Shown: one piece after another, positions 39,930 to 48,938 of the stretch | Position numbering within the stretch: position 1 is the first letter of the stretch | Layout of the letters: every line of letters begins with the position of its first letter | Assembly (NCBI RefSeq): GCF_031453675.1 | Contig: NZ_JAVIZX010000001.1 | Span: 4,507,378 to 4,571,377, forward strand | Direction of reading: 5' to 3' | From: Paracidovorax wautersii | Lineage (GTDB): Bacteria > Pseudomonadota > Gammaproteobacteria > Burkholderiales > Burkholderiaceae_C | DNA: 64,000 nt | The notes under the pieces: model-generated | What the model saw: only the letters and a program-made list of their open reading frames with translations | Databases searched by the model: none | What the model was told of the DNA's origin: nothing | Translations under genes and position numbers: made by a program

Positions 39930-40882
39930 GCGCCGCCGCCCAGGACGGGGTGGGCCAGGCTGCAGCCGCCCTGACGCCGCAACCGCCCCGCGCCCCCTCC
40001 GAACTGGCCTGCTCTGGCGACGCGTTGAACGACGCGCTGCAGGCCGAGCGCGACGAGTTGCGCGCGCTGTTCCCGCTGCCGGCACCGCGCTCGCCCGGCC
40101 GGCGCACCGTGCGCTCCCGCACGCGCAATGCCGGCCTCGCACTGGCCGTGATGGCCACGGCGGCCGCAGTCGTGGTGGGGCTCGACCCGGCCTGGCATAC
40201 CGAACAGCATGCGACCGCGATAGGCGAGCAGCGTACCGTGGCGCTGGCCGACGGCACCCGGTTGACGCTGGACACCGCCACCGGCGTGCGCGTGCGCTGG
40301 CACCTGCGCAGCCGCCGGCTGGAACTGCTGCAGGGCCGCGCGCGTTTCGACGTCGCGCCCAGCTCGCTGCGCCCCCTGTACGTGGCAGCCGGCAGCGTGC
40401 AGGTGCGTGTGGTGGGTACGGTGTTCGATGTGCGACGCGAGGGGTATGCGCCAGGGCCGGTGCAGGATTCGGCCCGCCCCCAGGTCCGTGTGACGGTGCT
40501 GGAGGGCCGTGTACAGGTGCGCGACGCCGCCCACGCCGGCGCAGCCTGGGTGCTCGGCCCCGGCCAGCGCCTCCTGGCGGGCGGCGCGCAGCCTGCGGCG
40601 CCCGAGGCGTTCGACACCTCCCCGTCCCAGGGCGACGCCGCAGGAGGATGGGCGCAGGGCCGGCTGGTGTTCGACCGCGTGCCGCTGCGCGATGCCCTGG
40701 CGGAGGTGCAGCGCTACCGCAGCGCCCCCATCCGGCTGCATGGCGACGGGCGCCTGGCGCAGCAGGCCGTCTCGGGCGTATTCGAGACCACCCGGACCGA
40801 CCAACTGCTCGATCTGCTACCCCATGCGCTGGGCGCGCGCGTACAGCGCCGGGCCGATGGCAGCGTGGACGTGTCCCGCTGA
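39926..40882 (+). CDS. FecR-family anti-sigma/sigma regulator
   Basis: A 318-residue FecR-like inner-membrane protein that transmits a signal from the TonB-dependent receptor to the sigma factor. The N-terminal cytoplasmic part contains a basic stretch. A single membrane helix follows (about 67-85, LALAVMATAAAVVVGL), then a periplasmic FecR domain (GEQRTVALADGTRLTLDTATGVRV, RLELLQGRARFDVAPS, GTVFDVRREG) and a C-terminal STN-like segment (LRDALAEVQRYRSAPIRL). It sits between the sigma factor and the receptor, the standard order. Confidence 0.93.
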   Translation: MSAAAQDGVGQAAAALTPQPPRAPSELACSGDALNDALQAERDELRALFPLPAPRSPGRRTVRSRTRNAGLALAVMATAAAVVVGLDPAWHTEQHATAIGEQRTVALADGTRLTLDTATGVRVRWHLRSRRLELLQGRARFDVAPSSLRPLYVAAGSVQVRVVGTVFDVRREGYAPGPVQDSARPQVRVTVLEGRVQVRDAAHAGAAWVLGPGQRLLAGGAQPAAPEAFDTSPSQGDAAGGWAQGRLVFDRVPLRDALAEVQRYRSAPIRLHGDGRLAQQAVSGVFETTRTDQLLDLLPHALGARVQRRADGSVDVSR

Positions 40883-40990
40883 CGCACGCCATCGGTCGTC
40901 TTTTTTTCCTCGGGCAGGTAGGGTTGCGCCGTCCGGCAAACGACATCCCTGGTGAACCCTTTCATCACCGGTCCCAAGGAGTCTTTCCGC

Positions 40991-43429
40991 ATGTCCGATC
41001 GTTTCCGGCCCCGCCCCTGGCGGCTGGCCCGCATCACGCCCGTCGCCGCCGCCCTGCTGCTGGCCTGCGCGGCGCAAGCACAGTCCTCCCGCATCGCCAT
41101 CGACCTGCCGGCCGCCCCGCTCGACCGCTCGCTGGGCACGCTGGCCCGGCAGGCGGGCGTGCAGGTGTTCTTTTCGTCCGACCTGGCGCAGGGCCGCACC
41201 GCGCCCGCACTGCGCGGCGAGTTCACGGCCCGCGAGGCGCTGGACCGGCTGCTGGCAGGCAGCGGCCTGGCGTTGCGCGCGCAGGACGCGACGACCTTCA
41301 CTGTGGAACCCGCACCGGCGGCCGCGGCGGGCGGCGCCAGCACCACGCTGTCGGAAGTGAAGGTCGTGGCCGAGGCGGACACCAGCGGCACCACCGAGGG
41401 CACGGCCTCGTACACCACGCGGGCGACCAGCACCGCCACGCGCCTGCCCCTCACGCTGCGCGAGACGCCGCAGGCCGCCACCGTCATCACGCGCCAGCGC
41501 ATGGACGATCAGGCCATGACCAGCATCGTGGATGTGGTGCAGGCCGCGCCGGGCCTGTTCCTGAGTGGGGCCGACGGCGTGGGGCGGCCCAACATCACGG
41601 CGCGCGGCTTCAGCGCGAACGTGATGTACGAGGGCTTCACCAGCGCCTGGAGTTCGTTCCTGCCCAGCTCGCAGGCCAACATGGCGCTGTTCGACCGGGT
41701 GGAGATCGTGCGCGGGGCCACCGGTCTCGCGCAGGGCGCGGGCTCGCCGTCGGCCGCGATCAACATGGTGCACAAGCGGCCCACGCGCGACTTCCGCGGC
41801 GCGGTCAGCGCCAGCGCCGGCAGCTGGGACGACTATGGGCTGACCGCCGACGTGGGCGGCCCGCTCAACGCCGCCGGCACGCTGCGCGGGCGCCTGGTGG
41901 CCGCCGGGCAGGATGCAGGCACCTTCCGCGACGTGGAGAAGCACGACCATGGTCTGCTCTACGGCGTGCTGGAGGCGGATGTGGGCGAGCGCACGCTGCT
42001 CACCCTGGGCGTGCACCGCCAGACCGACTACTCCAACCATTTCTGGTACGACCTGCCGATGGGCGGCCGCGGCGGGCACCTGAACCTGCCGCGCTCCACC
42101 TTCCTGGGCAACGACTGGGAATACGCCAAGAACCGCGTGACCACCGCTTTCGCCACGCTGGAGCACGAACTGGGCAACGACTGGAAGCTGCGCCTGGCCA
42201 CGCTGCAGAGCTGGCGCGACCTGGACATCCTGGGCACGGCCACCTACCGTGAATCGGCCAACGCCACCAACGACGTCTTCTACCAATCGGTCTGGGGCGG
42301 CCAATACGACTACCGCAGCCAGAACTACGACGTATCCGTGTCCGGCCCGTTCGAGCTGCTGGGCCGCAGGCACCAGGTGGTGGCCGGCGCCACGCACCAG
42401 GCCCTCGACAGCACCACGCACAACCGCAGCTGGACGCCGTCGCGCATCCTGGGCGTGGACGTGTTCCGCTACGACCCCTACGGCACCCCGGAACCCGTGG
42501 GCACGCCCACCACCACGACGAGCAACGTCATCTCGCAGGACAGCGTGTACGCCACCACCCACCTGCACCTGGCGGACCGCTGGAAGCTGCTGCTGGGCGG
42601 CCGGCTGGACTGGTACGAGTACGACAACCGCAGCGGCCCCGGGAGCTACAAGGTCACCCGCAACGTGACGCGCTATGCCGGTGTCACCTACGATCTGGAC
42701 CGCCACCACACGGCCTACGCGAGCTACACGGACATCTTCAATCCGCAGACCGCCAAGGGCACCGACGGCCACATCATCAAGCCCATCGTGGGCGAGAACT
42801 ACGAGGTGGGCGTGAAGGGCGAGTACTTCGGGGGGGCGCTGAACACCACGCTGGCGTACTTCCAGGTCAACCAGACCAACCGCGCACGCACGCTGACCGA
42901 CCAGAGCGCCTGCCCCACCTACCCCGAAACCGCGTGCTCGGAGGCCTCGGGCCTGGTGCGCACCAAGGGCGTGGACCTGGAGGTGCTGGGCGCCCTCACG
43001 CCGCGCTGGCAGATCGGCGCGGGCTACACCTATGCCGACACGCGCTACGTGCGCGACGGCAACGCCGCCAACATCGGCCAGCGTTTCAGCACCGGCACCA
43101 ACCCGCAGAACATGTTCAAGCTGACCACGCTGTACCGCTTCGCTGGCGAGCTGCAGCGCTGGCGCGCGGGCGCCAGCCTGTACTGGCAGAGCCGCCTGTA
43201 CAACAAGGGCACGACGGCGGGCAACGCCTGGCGCAACGAGCAAGGGGCCTACGCCGTGGCGGACGTACTGCTGGGCTACCAGCCCACGGCCCAGCTGGAT
43301 CTCCAGCTCAACGTGACGAACCTGTTCGATCGCAGGTACTACCGCGCCGTCGGCTACTCCACCCAGTGGGGAACCGACATCTACGGCGAACCGCGCAAGC
43401 TCAAGGTCACCGCCAAGTACAGTTTCTGA
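40991..43429 (+). CDS. TonB-dependent ferric-siderophore receptor (FecA/FpvA type)
   Basis: An 812-residue outer-membrane receptor. A signal peptide (about 1-33, ending AQAQSS) is followed by an STN signalling domain (IAIDLPAAPLDRSLGTLARQ, to about 110), a TonB box (LSEVKVVAEA near 118-127), a plug (LRETPQAATVITRQRMDDQAM, ITARGFSAN) and a 22-strand barrel ending FDRRYYRAVGYSTQWG and a terminal Phe. ATG 40991 has an AAGGAG ribosome site 9 bases upstream; GTG 40952 is in frame but has no such site and gives no signal-peptide advantage. STN domain plus FecI/FecR genes makes this a surface-signalling receptor. Siderophore unknown. Confidence 0.95.
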   Translation: MSDRFRPRPWRLARITPVAAALLLACAAQAQSSRIAIDLPAAPLDRSLGTLARQAGVQVFFSSDLAQGRTAPALRGEFTAREALDRLLAGSGLALRAQDATTFTVEPAPAAAAGGASTTLSEVKVVAEADTSGTTEGTASYTTRATSTATRLPLTLRETPQAATVITRQRMDDQAMTSIVDVVQAAPGLFLSGADGVGRPNITARGFSANVMYEGFTSAWSSFLPSSQANMALFDRVEIVRGATGLAQGAGSPSAAINMVHKRPTRDFRGAVSASAGSWDDYGLTADVGGPLNAAGTLRGRLVAAGQDAGTFRDVEKHDHGLLYGVLEADVGERTLLTLGVHRQTDYSNHFWYDLPMGGRGGHLNLPRSTFLGNDWEYAKNRVTTAFATLEHELGNDWKLRLATLQSWRDLDILGTATYRESANATNDVFYQSVWGGQYDYRSQNYDVSVSGPFELLGRRHQVVAGATHQALDSTTHNRSWTPSRILGVDVFRYDPYGTPEPVGTPTTTTSNVISQDSVYATTHLHLADRWKLLLGGRLDWYEYDNRSGPGSYKVTRNVTRYAGVTYDLDRHHTAYASYTDIFNPQTAKGTDGHIIKPIVGENYEVGVKGEYFGGALNTTLAYFQVNQTNRARTLTDQSACPTYPETACSEASGLVRTKGVDLEVLGALTPRWQIGAGYTYADTRYVRDGNAANIGQRFSTGTNPQNMFKLTTLYRFAGELQRWRAGASLYWQSRLYNKGTTAGNAWRNEQGAYAVADVLLGYQPTAQLDLQLNVTNLFDRRYYRAVGYSTQWGTDIYGEPRKLKVTAKYSF

Positions 43430-43534
43430 AGCGGGGAAAGCGCAATCACCGCAAGGAACCTCTGCCCCCATCGAGCGGAGGGGTGCGCTGCGGTGGTCTG
43501 CGCAGAGGTTCACCAGTGGCGCCACCGCTCACAA

Positions 43535-43595
43535 AAATATAGCTGCCAGCGCTTTATGTACCGGCACTGGCGGCCGTTTTGGCCTCAAAGATCAC
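43535..43595. repeat. Dispersed AGCTGC/GCGCTT repeat
   Basis: Forward copy: AAAATATAGCTGCCAGCGC, then GGCACTGGCGGCCG and TTTTGGCCTCAAAG, lying between the receptor gene and the convergent hslO gene. Confidence 0.7.
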
Positions 43596-44581
43596 TGCAC
43601 GGCATCCGTGCCCGGCGGCAGGTGCATCTTGCCTGTGAAGACTTGCGCCGCATCCACTGCGTCGTAGCGGTACTGCTGCCCGCAGTACTCGCAGGCCACC
43701 TCGATCTCGCCGCGCTCGGCCAGGATGCTCTCGGCCTCCTCGGGGCCCAGGCTGCGGAGCATGGCGCTCACCCGCTCCCGGCTGCAGGTACAGGCAAAGC
43801 GCGGCGCGTCTTCGCCCTGGCGAGGGGCGAAGCGCAGCAGCTTCTCTTCCCAGAACAGCCGGTGCAGGATGGTGTCCACGTCCAGCGACAGCAGTTCCTC
43901 ACGCGTCAGGCTGGCCGCCAGCGTGGCGATGCGGTTGTAGTCCTCGTTGCGGCCGATCTGGTCTTCGTTCTCGCCATGGCTCATCTCTGCGGCCAGGTTG
44001 CCTTCGCCCTTGATCGGCATGCGCTGGATCAGCAGCCCCGCAGCCACCTTGTCGTTGGCCGCCAGCACCAGCGTCGTGTCGAGCTGCTCGGACTGCAGCA
44101 TGTAGTGCTGCAGCACATCGCTCAGGCGCTCCAGCTTCTCGCCGTGGTCGCCGTTCAAAGGCACCACGCCCTGGTAGGGCTGCTGTCCGGGCATGCGGTC
44201 TTTGGGGTCGAGCGTGATGGCGCAGCGGCCCACGCCGCCCACGTTCACCATCTGGGGCAGGCCGGCCTGCGGCGGCAGTTCGCCGGTGATCGATGCCGTC
44301 GCCCGCAGGCTCAGGTCGGACTGCACCTCCGCCACGGCGAGCTTGACCGGACCGTCCCCGAAGATCTGCAGCACGAGCGCTCCGTTGAACTTGATGTTGG
44401 ACTGCATGAGCACGCCGGCTGCCGCCATCTCGCCCAGCAGTTCACGCACGGGCTCCGGGTAGGCGCCGGTGGCGGTGTTGTTGGCGCGGCGCGCGAGGAT
44501 GTCGGTCCACGCGTCCGTCAGGCGCACCACCATGCCGCGCACCGGCAGGCCATCGAAAAGAAACTTGTGGAGTTCAGACAC
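43592..44581 (-). CDS. hslO: Redox-regulated chaperone Hsp33
   Basis: A 329-residue oxidation-activated holdase. The N-terminal domain runs to about 190 (KFLFDGLPVRGMVVRL, YPEPVRELLGEMAAAGVLMQSNIKF). A linker and the zinc/redox switch follow, with cysteines in the pattern CTC and CEYC near the C terminus; all four are present. The start is GTG 44581 (VSELHKFL); an AGGAAG ribosome site lies about 9 bases upstream. It is 43 bp after the gamma-carbonic anhydrase gene on the same strand, a conserved pair in Burkholderiales as far as I know. Confidence 0.95.
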   Translation of the reverse strand: MSELHKFLFDGLPVRGMVVRLTDAWTDILARRANNTATGAYPEPVRELLGEMAAAGVLMQSNIKFNGALVLQIFGDGPVKLAVAEVQSDLSLRATASITGELPPQAGLPQMVNVGGVGRCAITLDPKDRMPGQQPYQGVVPLNGDHGEKLERLSDVLQHYMLQSEQLDTTLVLAANDKVAAGLLIQRMPIKGEGNLAAEMSHGENEDQIGRNEDYNRIATLAASLTREELLSLDVDTILHRLFWEEKLLRFAPRQGEDAPRFACTCSRERVSAMLRSLGPEEAESILAERGEIEVACEYCGQQYRYDAVDAAQVFTGKMHLPPGTDAVQ

Positions 44582-44624
44582 CGTGGGACTTCCTGATGAG
44601 ATGTGAAAGCGCTGCCCGGCCGTA

Positions 44625-45149
44625 TCAGCCGGTCTGGCGCAAGCCGGCGCGGAAACGCCGGGCGTTGTCGATATAGGTCTGCGCACTCTTGCGCAGGCCT
44701 TCCATTTGTTCGGGCGTCAGCTGGCGAACGGCCTTGGCGGGGCTGCCGAGGATCATCGATCCATCGGGAAACTCCTTGCCCTCCGTGACCAGCGCCCCGG
44801 CGCCGACCAGGCAGTTCTTGCCGATCCTGGCGCCGTTGAGCACCACCGCACCGATGCCGATCAGCGATTCGTCGCCCACCGTGCAGCCGTGCAGCACGAC
44901 CTTGTGGCCCACCGTCACGCGCTCACCCAGCGTCAGCGGCTGGCCGTGGTCGGAGTGCAGCACGCTGCCGTCCTGCACATTCGTCCCCGCGCCGATGGTC
45001 AGCGTCTCGTTGTCGCCGCGCAGCACGGCGCCGAACCAGATGCTGGCATTGTCCCCCAGCACCACGTTGCCCATGACCTCGGCGCTGTCGGCCACCCAGG
45101 CCGATTCCGCCACGCGCGGCGCCACGCCGTCCAGTTCGTACAAAGCCAT
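44625..45149 (-). CDS. Gamma-carbonic anhydrase-family protein
   Basis: A 174-residue left-handed beta-helix protein built from hexapeptide repeats (NVVLGDNASIWFGAVLRGDNETLTIG, GSVLHSDHGQPLTLG, VTVGHKVVLHGCTVGDESLIGIGAVVLNGARIGKNCLVGAG). Three histidines (SDH, GHK, LHG) are placed as in gamma-class zinc ligands, so CO2 hydration or a related role is likely. It ends with a C-terminal helix. ATG 45149 has a GGAGACAA ribosome site. It is co-oriented with hslO. Confidence 0.92.
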   Translation of the reverse strand: MALYELDGVAPRVAESAWVADSAEVMGNVVLGDNASIWFGAVLRGDNETLTIGAGTNVQDGSVLHSDHGQPLTLGERVTVGHKVVLHGCTVGDESLIGIGAVVLNGARIGKNCLVGAGALVTEGKEFPDGSMILGSPAKAVRQLTPEQMEGLRKSAQTYIDNARRFRAGLRQTG

Positions 45150-45240
45150 GTTGTCTCCTGTAGTGGTTGGAATGGGGGAAACGGCGCCGTGCGCCCTCAA
45201 GTAGCAGGGCGCCGACCACCAGAGTCGTGAAGAGCCTCCC

Positions 45241-45246
45241 TAGAAT
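45241..45246 (+). promoter_or_regulatory. Putative -10 element, possible leaderless transcript
   Basis: TAGAAT lies only 7 bases before the ATG at 45254. A transcript from here would start at, or within a base or two of, the codon. The string CCCTAGAATTGTAGGG also forms a 5-bp hairpin around it. Confidence 0.35.
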
Positions 45247-45253
45247 TGTAGGG

Positions 45254-46057
45254 ATGGAGCTTCGTGAACGTGCTCTGCAGGTCCTGTGCCTGGCAGACCC
45301 TGACCAAAAATCGGCTGCTGCGCTTGACATGTATGCGCGGGCAGCTACTTTTTCAATAGCACCCCTGGCGCCCGAGCCCCCCGTCGATCCTGCCGCACTG
45401 CCGGGGCGGCCCGACCGGCCGGAGCTGCGTCCCCACACGGAAGTGGCGCGGCGCTCGCCCGCTACCCCGGCAGGCCGCGCGGTGCTTATGCATGCCATCG
45501 CGCACATCGAGTTCAACGCCATCAACCTGGCGCTCGACGCCATCTGGCGCTTCGACGGCCTGCCAGCGCCCTTCTACCTAGACTGGCTTCGCGTGGCCGC
45601 CGAGGAAGCCAAGCACTTCCGCCTGCTGCGCGACCACCTGCGCACGCTGGGCCACGACTACGGCGACTTTCCCGCCCACCAGGGCCTGTGGACCATGTGC
45701 GAGAAGACGGCGCACGACGCCGTGGCCCGCATGGCGCTGGTACCACGCACGCTCGAAGCCCGCGGACTGGACGCCACGCCTCAGATCCAGCGCAAACTGC
45801 GGCAGGTGGGCACACCCGACGCTTTGGCGGCGGTGGACATCCTGGACGTGATCCTGCGCGAGGAGGTCGGACATGTAGCCATTGGTAACTATTGGTATCG
45901 CTGGCTGTGTGACCGGGAGGGGTTGGAGCCCGAGAGCCATTACGCCGTCCTGGTGCGCCGGTACGAGGCCCCGCGTCTCAAGCCGCCCTTCAACGATGCG
46001 GCCCGGCGCGCCGCCGGGTTCACCGACGCCGAGCTCGAGTGGTTGCAGCACGGTTGA
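45254..46057 (+). CDS. Ferritin-like DUF455 protein (related to MiaE-type di-iron proteins)
   Basis: A 267-residue helical protein of the DUF455 family with di-iron ligand motifs in order: HAIAHIEFNAINLALDA, AAEEAKHFRLL, and EEVGHVAIG. It resembles ferritin-like di-iron oxygenases; the reaction is unknown. ATG 45254 is chosen over an upstream in-frame start at 45167 because the latter lacks a ribosome site and overlaps the promoter. Residues about 16-38 (DQKSAAALDMYARAATFSIA) are encoded by a full copy of the dispersed repeat and are probably a lineage-specific insertion. Confidence 0.85.
   Translation: MELRERALQVLCLADPDQKSAAALDMYARAATFSIAPLAPEPPVDPAALPGRPDRPELRPHTEVARRSPATPAGRAVLMHAIAHIEFNAINLALDAIWRFDGLPAPFYLDWLRVAAEEAKHFRLLRDHLRTLGHDYGDFPAHQGLWTMCEKTAHDAVARMALVPRTLEARGLDATPQIQRKLRQVGTPDALAAVDILDVILREEVGHVAIGNYWYRWLCDREGLEPESHYAVLVRRYEAPRLKPPFNDAARRAAGFTDAELEWLQHG
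45300..45362. repeat. Dispersed repeat inside the DUF455 coding sequence
   Basis: Reverse copy with all consensus parts: AAAAATCGGCTGCTGCGCTT, ATGCGCGGGCAGCTAC, TTTTTCAATAGCAC. It is translated in-frame as about 20 extra residues near the N terminus of the DUF455 protein. Confidence 0.75.
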
Positions 46058-46089
46058 CGCGGTCGGCATCGCGAACCACCATCCGTTCC

Positions 46090-46095
46090 TACAAT
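46090..46095 (+). promoter_or_regulatory. Putative -10 element of the first EAL-like/HDOD gene
   Basis: TACAAT, 97 bases upstream of ATG 46192, in the spacer after the DUF455 gene. -35 not clear. Weak call. Confidence 0.3.
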
Positions 46096-46191
46096 GGGTG
46101 CAGCGGTCCTCGCGGCGCCCGCCCCTTCGACTGCAGTGCGCCCGACCGCTGGCGGCAGAACCCGCGGCGCGTTCCTCTCCCCGTATCCCTT

Positions 46192-47472
46192 ATGTCCTCC
46201 ACCACGTCCATCGCCGCCTTCGAGTCCCCCTCCTCCCCCACTGCGCCGACCGGAACGACCGGCGCCATGATCGCCCGCCAGGCCATCGTCAACGCCCAGC
46301 AGGCCGTCATCGGCTACGAACTCTTCAACCGCTCTCGCGCCAGCGTGGCCCATACGGCCGCCAGCGATGTCATCCTGGTGTTCACGGCGCTGTCGCATGC
46401 CGGCACCGAAGACTTGGTCGGCAAGAAGCTCATCTTCGTCAACTGCACCCACGAAAGCCTGGCCGGCGGCCACCTGGAACTGGTGGACCCGGACAAGGTC
46501 GTACTGGAGATTCCTCCGCTGGGCCATGCCGCCGCCGAGGAAGTGAGCATGCGCCTGCCCATCCTGACGGGGCTGCGGGAGCGGGGCTTCCACCTCGCGT
46601 TCAACCACACCGTGCTCGAGTCGGCCTACGCCCCCTGGCTACCGCTGGCCGACTACATCAAGCTCGATCTTTCGGTGCTGGCCCACGACCAGCTGGCCGT
46701 GCTCATCAACTACGCCGGCCGGCACTCCACCGCCGAGCTGATCGCCGAGAAGGTCGAAACCGCCCAGCAGTACGACATGGTGTCCAGCAAGGGCGTGCAG
46801 CTGTTCCAGGGCTACTGGTTCTCGCGCCCCGCGCTGGTGGAGGCCAAACTGCTCACGCCTGCGCAGGGCAGCATCATCCAGCTCATCAACCTGGTGCGTA
46901 ACCAGGCCAGCACGGACGAGATCGAGGAAGTGCTCAAGAAAGATCCGGGCCTGGCCTTCAACCTGATGCGGCTGATCAATTCGTCCGGCTTCGGACTGTC
47001 ACGCGAGGTGACGTCCTTCCGCCAGGCCGTGATGCTGATGGGGCTGAAGAAACTCTTCCGCTGGGCTGCGCTGCTGCTCACGGCCTCGCGCAACGGCGGC
47101 ATTCCCTCCTCCATCGGCTCCAACGCCGTGGTGCGGGGGCGGCTGATGGAACTGCTGGCACAGGACATCCTGCCCGCCGAGGAAGCCGACCAGGCCTTCG
47201 TGGTCGGCATCTTCTCCATGCTGGACGTGATGCTGAGCATGCCCCTCGCCTCCGCCGTCGGCCTGCTGCACATGCCCGAGGCAGTGGCCGAAGCGCTGTT
47301 GCACCGCACGGGCGTGCTCGGCGACCTGCTGACGCTCACGGAGGCGTGCGAGACCAGCAACGACGAGATCTTCGACCAGACAGCGACCCGCCTGGGCCTG
47401 AGCAGCCAGCAGATCAACTGGGCCCACCTGCAGGCGCTGGCCTGGGCCGACCATCTTTCGGACGAGGGCTGA
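46192..47472 (+). CDS. Degenerate EAL plus HDOD domain protein (YuxH-like)
   Basis: A 426-residue cytoplasmic signalling protein. The N-terminal EAL-like domain (about 25-210) has lost the catalytic EAL motif (IGYELFNRS in its place) but keeps AEKVETAQQYDMVSSKGVQLFQGYWFSRP. The C-terminal HDOD domain (about 225-400) has LINSSGFGLSREVTSFRQAVMLMGLKKLFRWA. c-di-GMP hydrolysis is therefore unlikely; a binding or scaffolding role is plausible. ATG 46192 was selected as the first in-frame start with the conserved length. A close paralogue follows immediately. Confidence 0.9.
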   Translation: MSSTTSIAAFESPSSPTAPTGTTGAMIARQAIVNAQQAVIGYELFNRSRASVAHTAASDVILVFTALSHAGTEDLVGKKLIFVNCTHESLAGGHLELVDPDKVVLEIPPLGHAAAEEVSMRLPILTGLRERGFHLAFNHTVLESAYAPWLPLADYIKLDLSVLAHDQLAVLINYAGRHSTAELIAEKVETAQQYDMVSSKGVQLFQGYWFSRPALVEAKLLTPAQGSIIQLINLVRNQASTDEIEEVLKKDPGLAFNLMRLINSSGFGLSREVTSFRQAVMLMGLKKLFRWAALLLTASRNGGIPSSIGSNAVVRGRLMELLAQDILPAEEADQAFVVGIFSMLDVMLSMPLASAVGLLHMPEAVAEALLHRTGVLGDLLTLTEACETSNDEIFDQTATRLGLSSQQINWAHLQALAWADHLSDEG

Positions 47473-47495
47473 GCGGCCCGTTCGCCCCCTGCTTC

Positions 47496-47501
47496 TAGAA
47501 T
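47496..47501 (+). promoter_or_regulatory. Putative -10 element of the second EAL-like/HDOD gene
   Basis: TAGAAT 28 bases upstream of ATG 47530, between the two paralogous genes. Suggests separate transcription. Weak call. Confidence 0.35.
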
Positions 47502-47529
47502 CCCCTTATCCACTGCCTCCTAGCGCCTC

Positions 47530-48822
47530 ATGTCGAGCACCTCCGATCAAGCCCCTGCCGCCGCTGACCCTTCCGCCGCTTCCGACGCGGCCGCAGATGC
47601 CGGCAACCAGATCATCATCGCCCGCCAGGCCATCCTGGACGAGCAGCGCGCCGTGTTCGGCTACGAGCTCTTCGACCGCTCCACCGCCGCCGACGCGCAC
47701 ACCGCCGCCAGCGACGCCGCCCTGCTGTTCAACGCGCTCTCGTATGCCGGTACCGAAGCACTGGTCGGCAAGAAGACCGTCTTCATCAACTGCACCCATG
47801 AGAGTCTGGCCGGTGGCCACCTGGAGCTGATCCACCCCGAGAAGGTGGTGCTGGAAGTCCCCACGCTGGCCGACGGCGCCACGCCCGAAGACATCGCGGG
47901 CCGCGTGCCCACGCTGGAGGCGCTGCGCGCCCGGGGCTTCCGCCTGGCGTTCAACCAGAACGTGCTGCGCCGCTCCTACGCCAGCTGGCTGCCCCTTGCC
48001 GCCTTCATCAAGCTGGACATGCAGGCCTTCAAAACCGAGCTGACCGAGCCGCTGGTGAAGTTCGCCCGCCAGTACACGCAGGCCACGCTGGTGGCCGAGA
48101 AAGTGGAAACCGCCGAACAGCACGAGCGCATGGCGGGCCTGGGCGTGAAGCTGTTCCAGGGCTACTGGTTCGCCAAGCCGGCGCTGGTGAAGGCGCAGAC
48201 CATCCGCCCGTCGCAGGCGACCATCATCCAGCTCATCAACCTGGTGCGCAAACAGGCCACCACGGCAGAGATCGAGGAGCTGCTGAAGAAGGACCCGACG
48301 CTGTCCTTCAACCTGCTGCGCTTCATCAACTCGTCGGGCTTCGGCCTGTCGTGCGAGGTCACGTCCTTCCGCCACGCGGTGATGATTCTCGGCCTCAAGA
48401 AGCTCTTCCGCTGGGCGGCACTGCTGATGACCACCTCGCGTGCCAGCGGGTCGCCCCCGGCGGTGGGGCAGACGGCCGTGGTGCGCGGCCGTCTCATGGA
48501 ATTGCTGGCCGCCGAGCTGCTTCCCCCCGAGGAGTGCGACAACGCCTTCGTGGTGGGCGTGTTCTCGCTGCTGGACACCATGCTGGGCGTGCCGCTGGAG
48601 AAGGCGCTGGAATCCGTGGCGCTGCCACAGCCCGTGGTGGACGCGCTGCTGCACAACACCGGCGTGTTCGCACCGTTCCTGGAGCTGACGAAGGCCTGCG
48701 AGAGCGGCGACGACGTCGCCTTCGCGCGCGCCGCGGATGCGCTGCACCTGTCCAACCGCCAGGTGAACTGGGCGCACCTGCAGGCGCTGACCTGGGCCGA
48801 GGGCCTGGGCGGAGAAGACTGA
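47530..48822 (+). CDS. Degenerate EAL plus HDOD domain protein, tandem paralogue
   Basis: A 430-residue protein very similar to its upstream neighbour throughout, so a tandem gene duplication. It has the EAL-like domain (FGYELFDRS for EAL; AEKVETAEQHERMAGLGVKLFQGYWFAKP) and HDOD domain (FINSSGFGLSCEVTSFRHAVMILGLKKLFRWAALL). The N terminus has about 25 low-complexity Ala/Asp residues. Both probably serve in c-di-GMP-linked signalling as non-catalytic partners; ligand and partner are unknown. Confidence 0.9.
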   Translation: MSSTSDQAPAAADPSAASDAAADAGNQIIIARQAILDEQRAVFGYELFDRSTAADAHTAASDAALLFNALSYAGTEALVGKKTVFINCTHESLAGGHLELIHPEKVVLEVPTLADGATPEDIAGRVPTLEALRARGFRLAFNQNVLRRSYASWLPLAAFIKLDMQAFKTELTEPLVKFARQYTQATLVAEKVETAEQHERMAGLGVKLFQGYWFAKPALVKAQTIRPSQATIIQLINLVRKQATTAEIEELLKKDPTLSFNLLRFINSSGFGLSCEVTSFRHAVMILGLKKLFRWAALLMTTSRASGSPPAVGQTAVVRGRLMELLAAELLPPEECDNAFVVGVFSLLDTMLGVPLEKALESVALPQPVVDALLHNTGVFAPFLELTKACESGDDVAFARAADALHLSNRQVNWAHLQALTWAEGLGGED

Positions 48823-48938
48823 GCCGCAAGGCCCGCGCCGCCGGCGCGGCGCCGGGCGCCGAGCAACCGGCTGCCAATCATCAGCTCAGCCACGCTGCCG
48901 CGGCCCGCATGGCCTGCGCAGCGCGGCCGGCCCACCCC

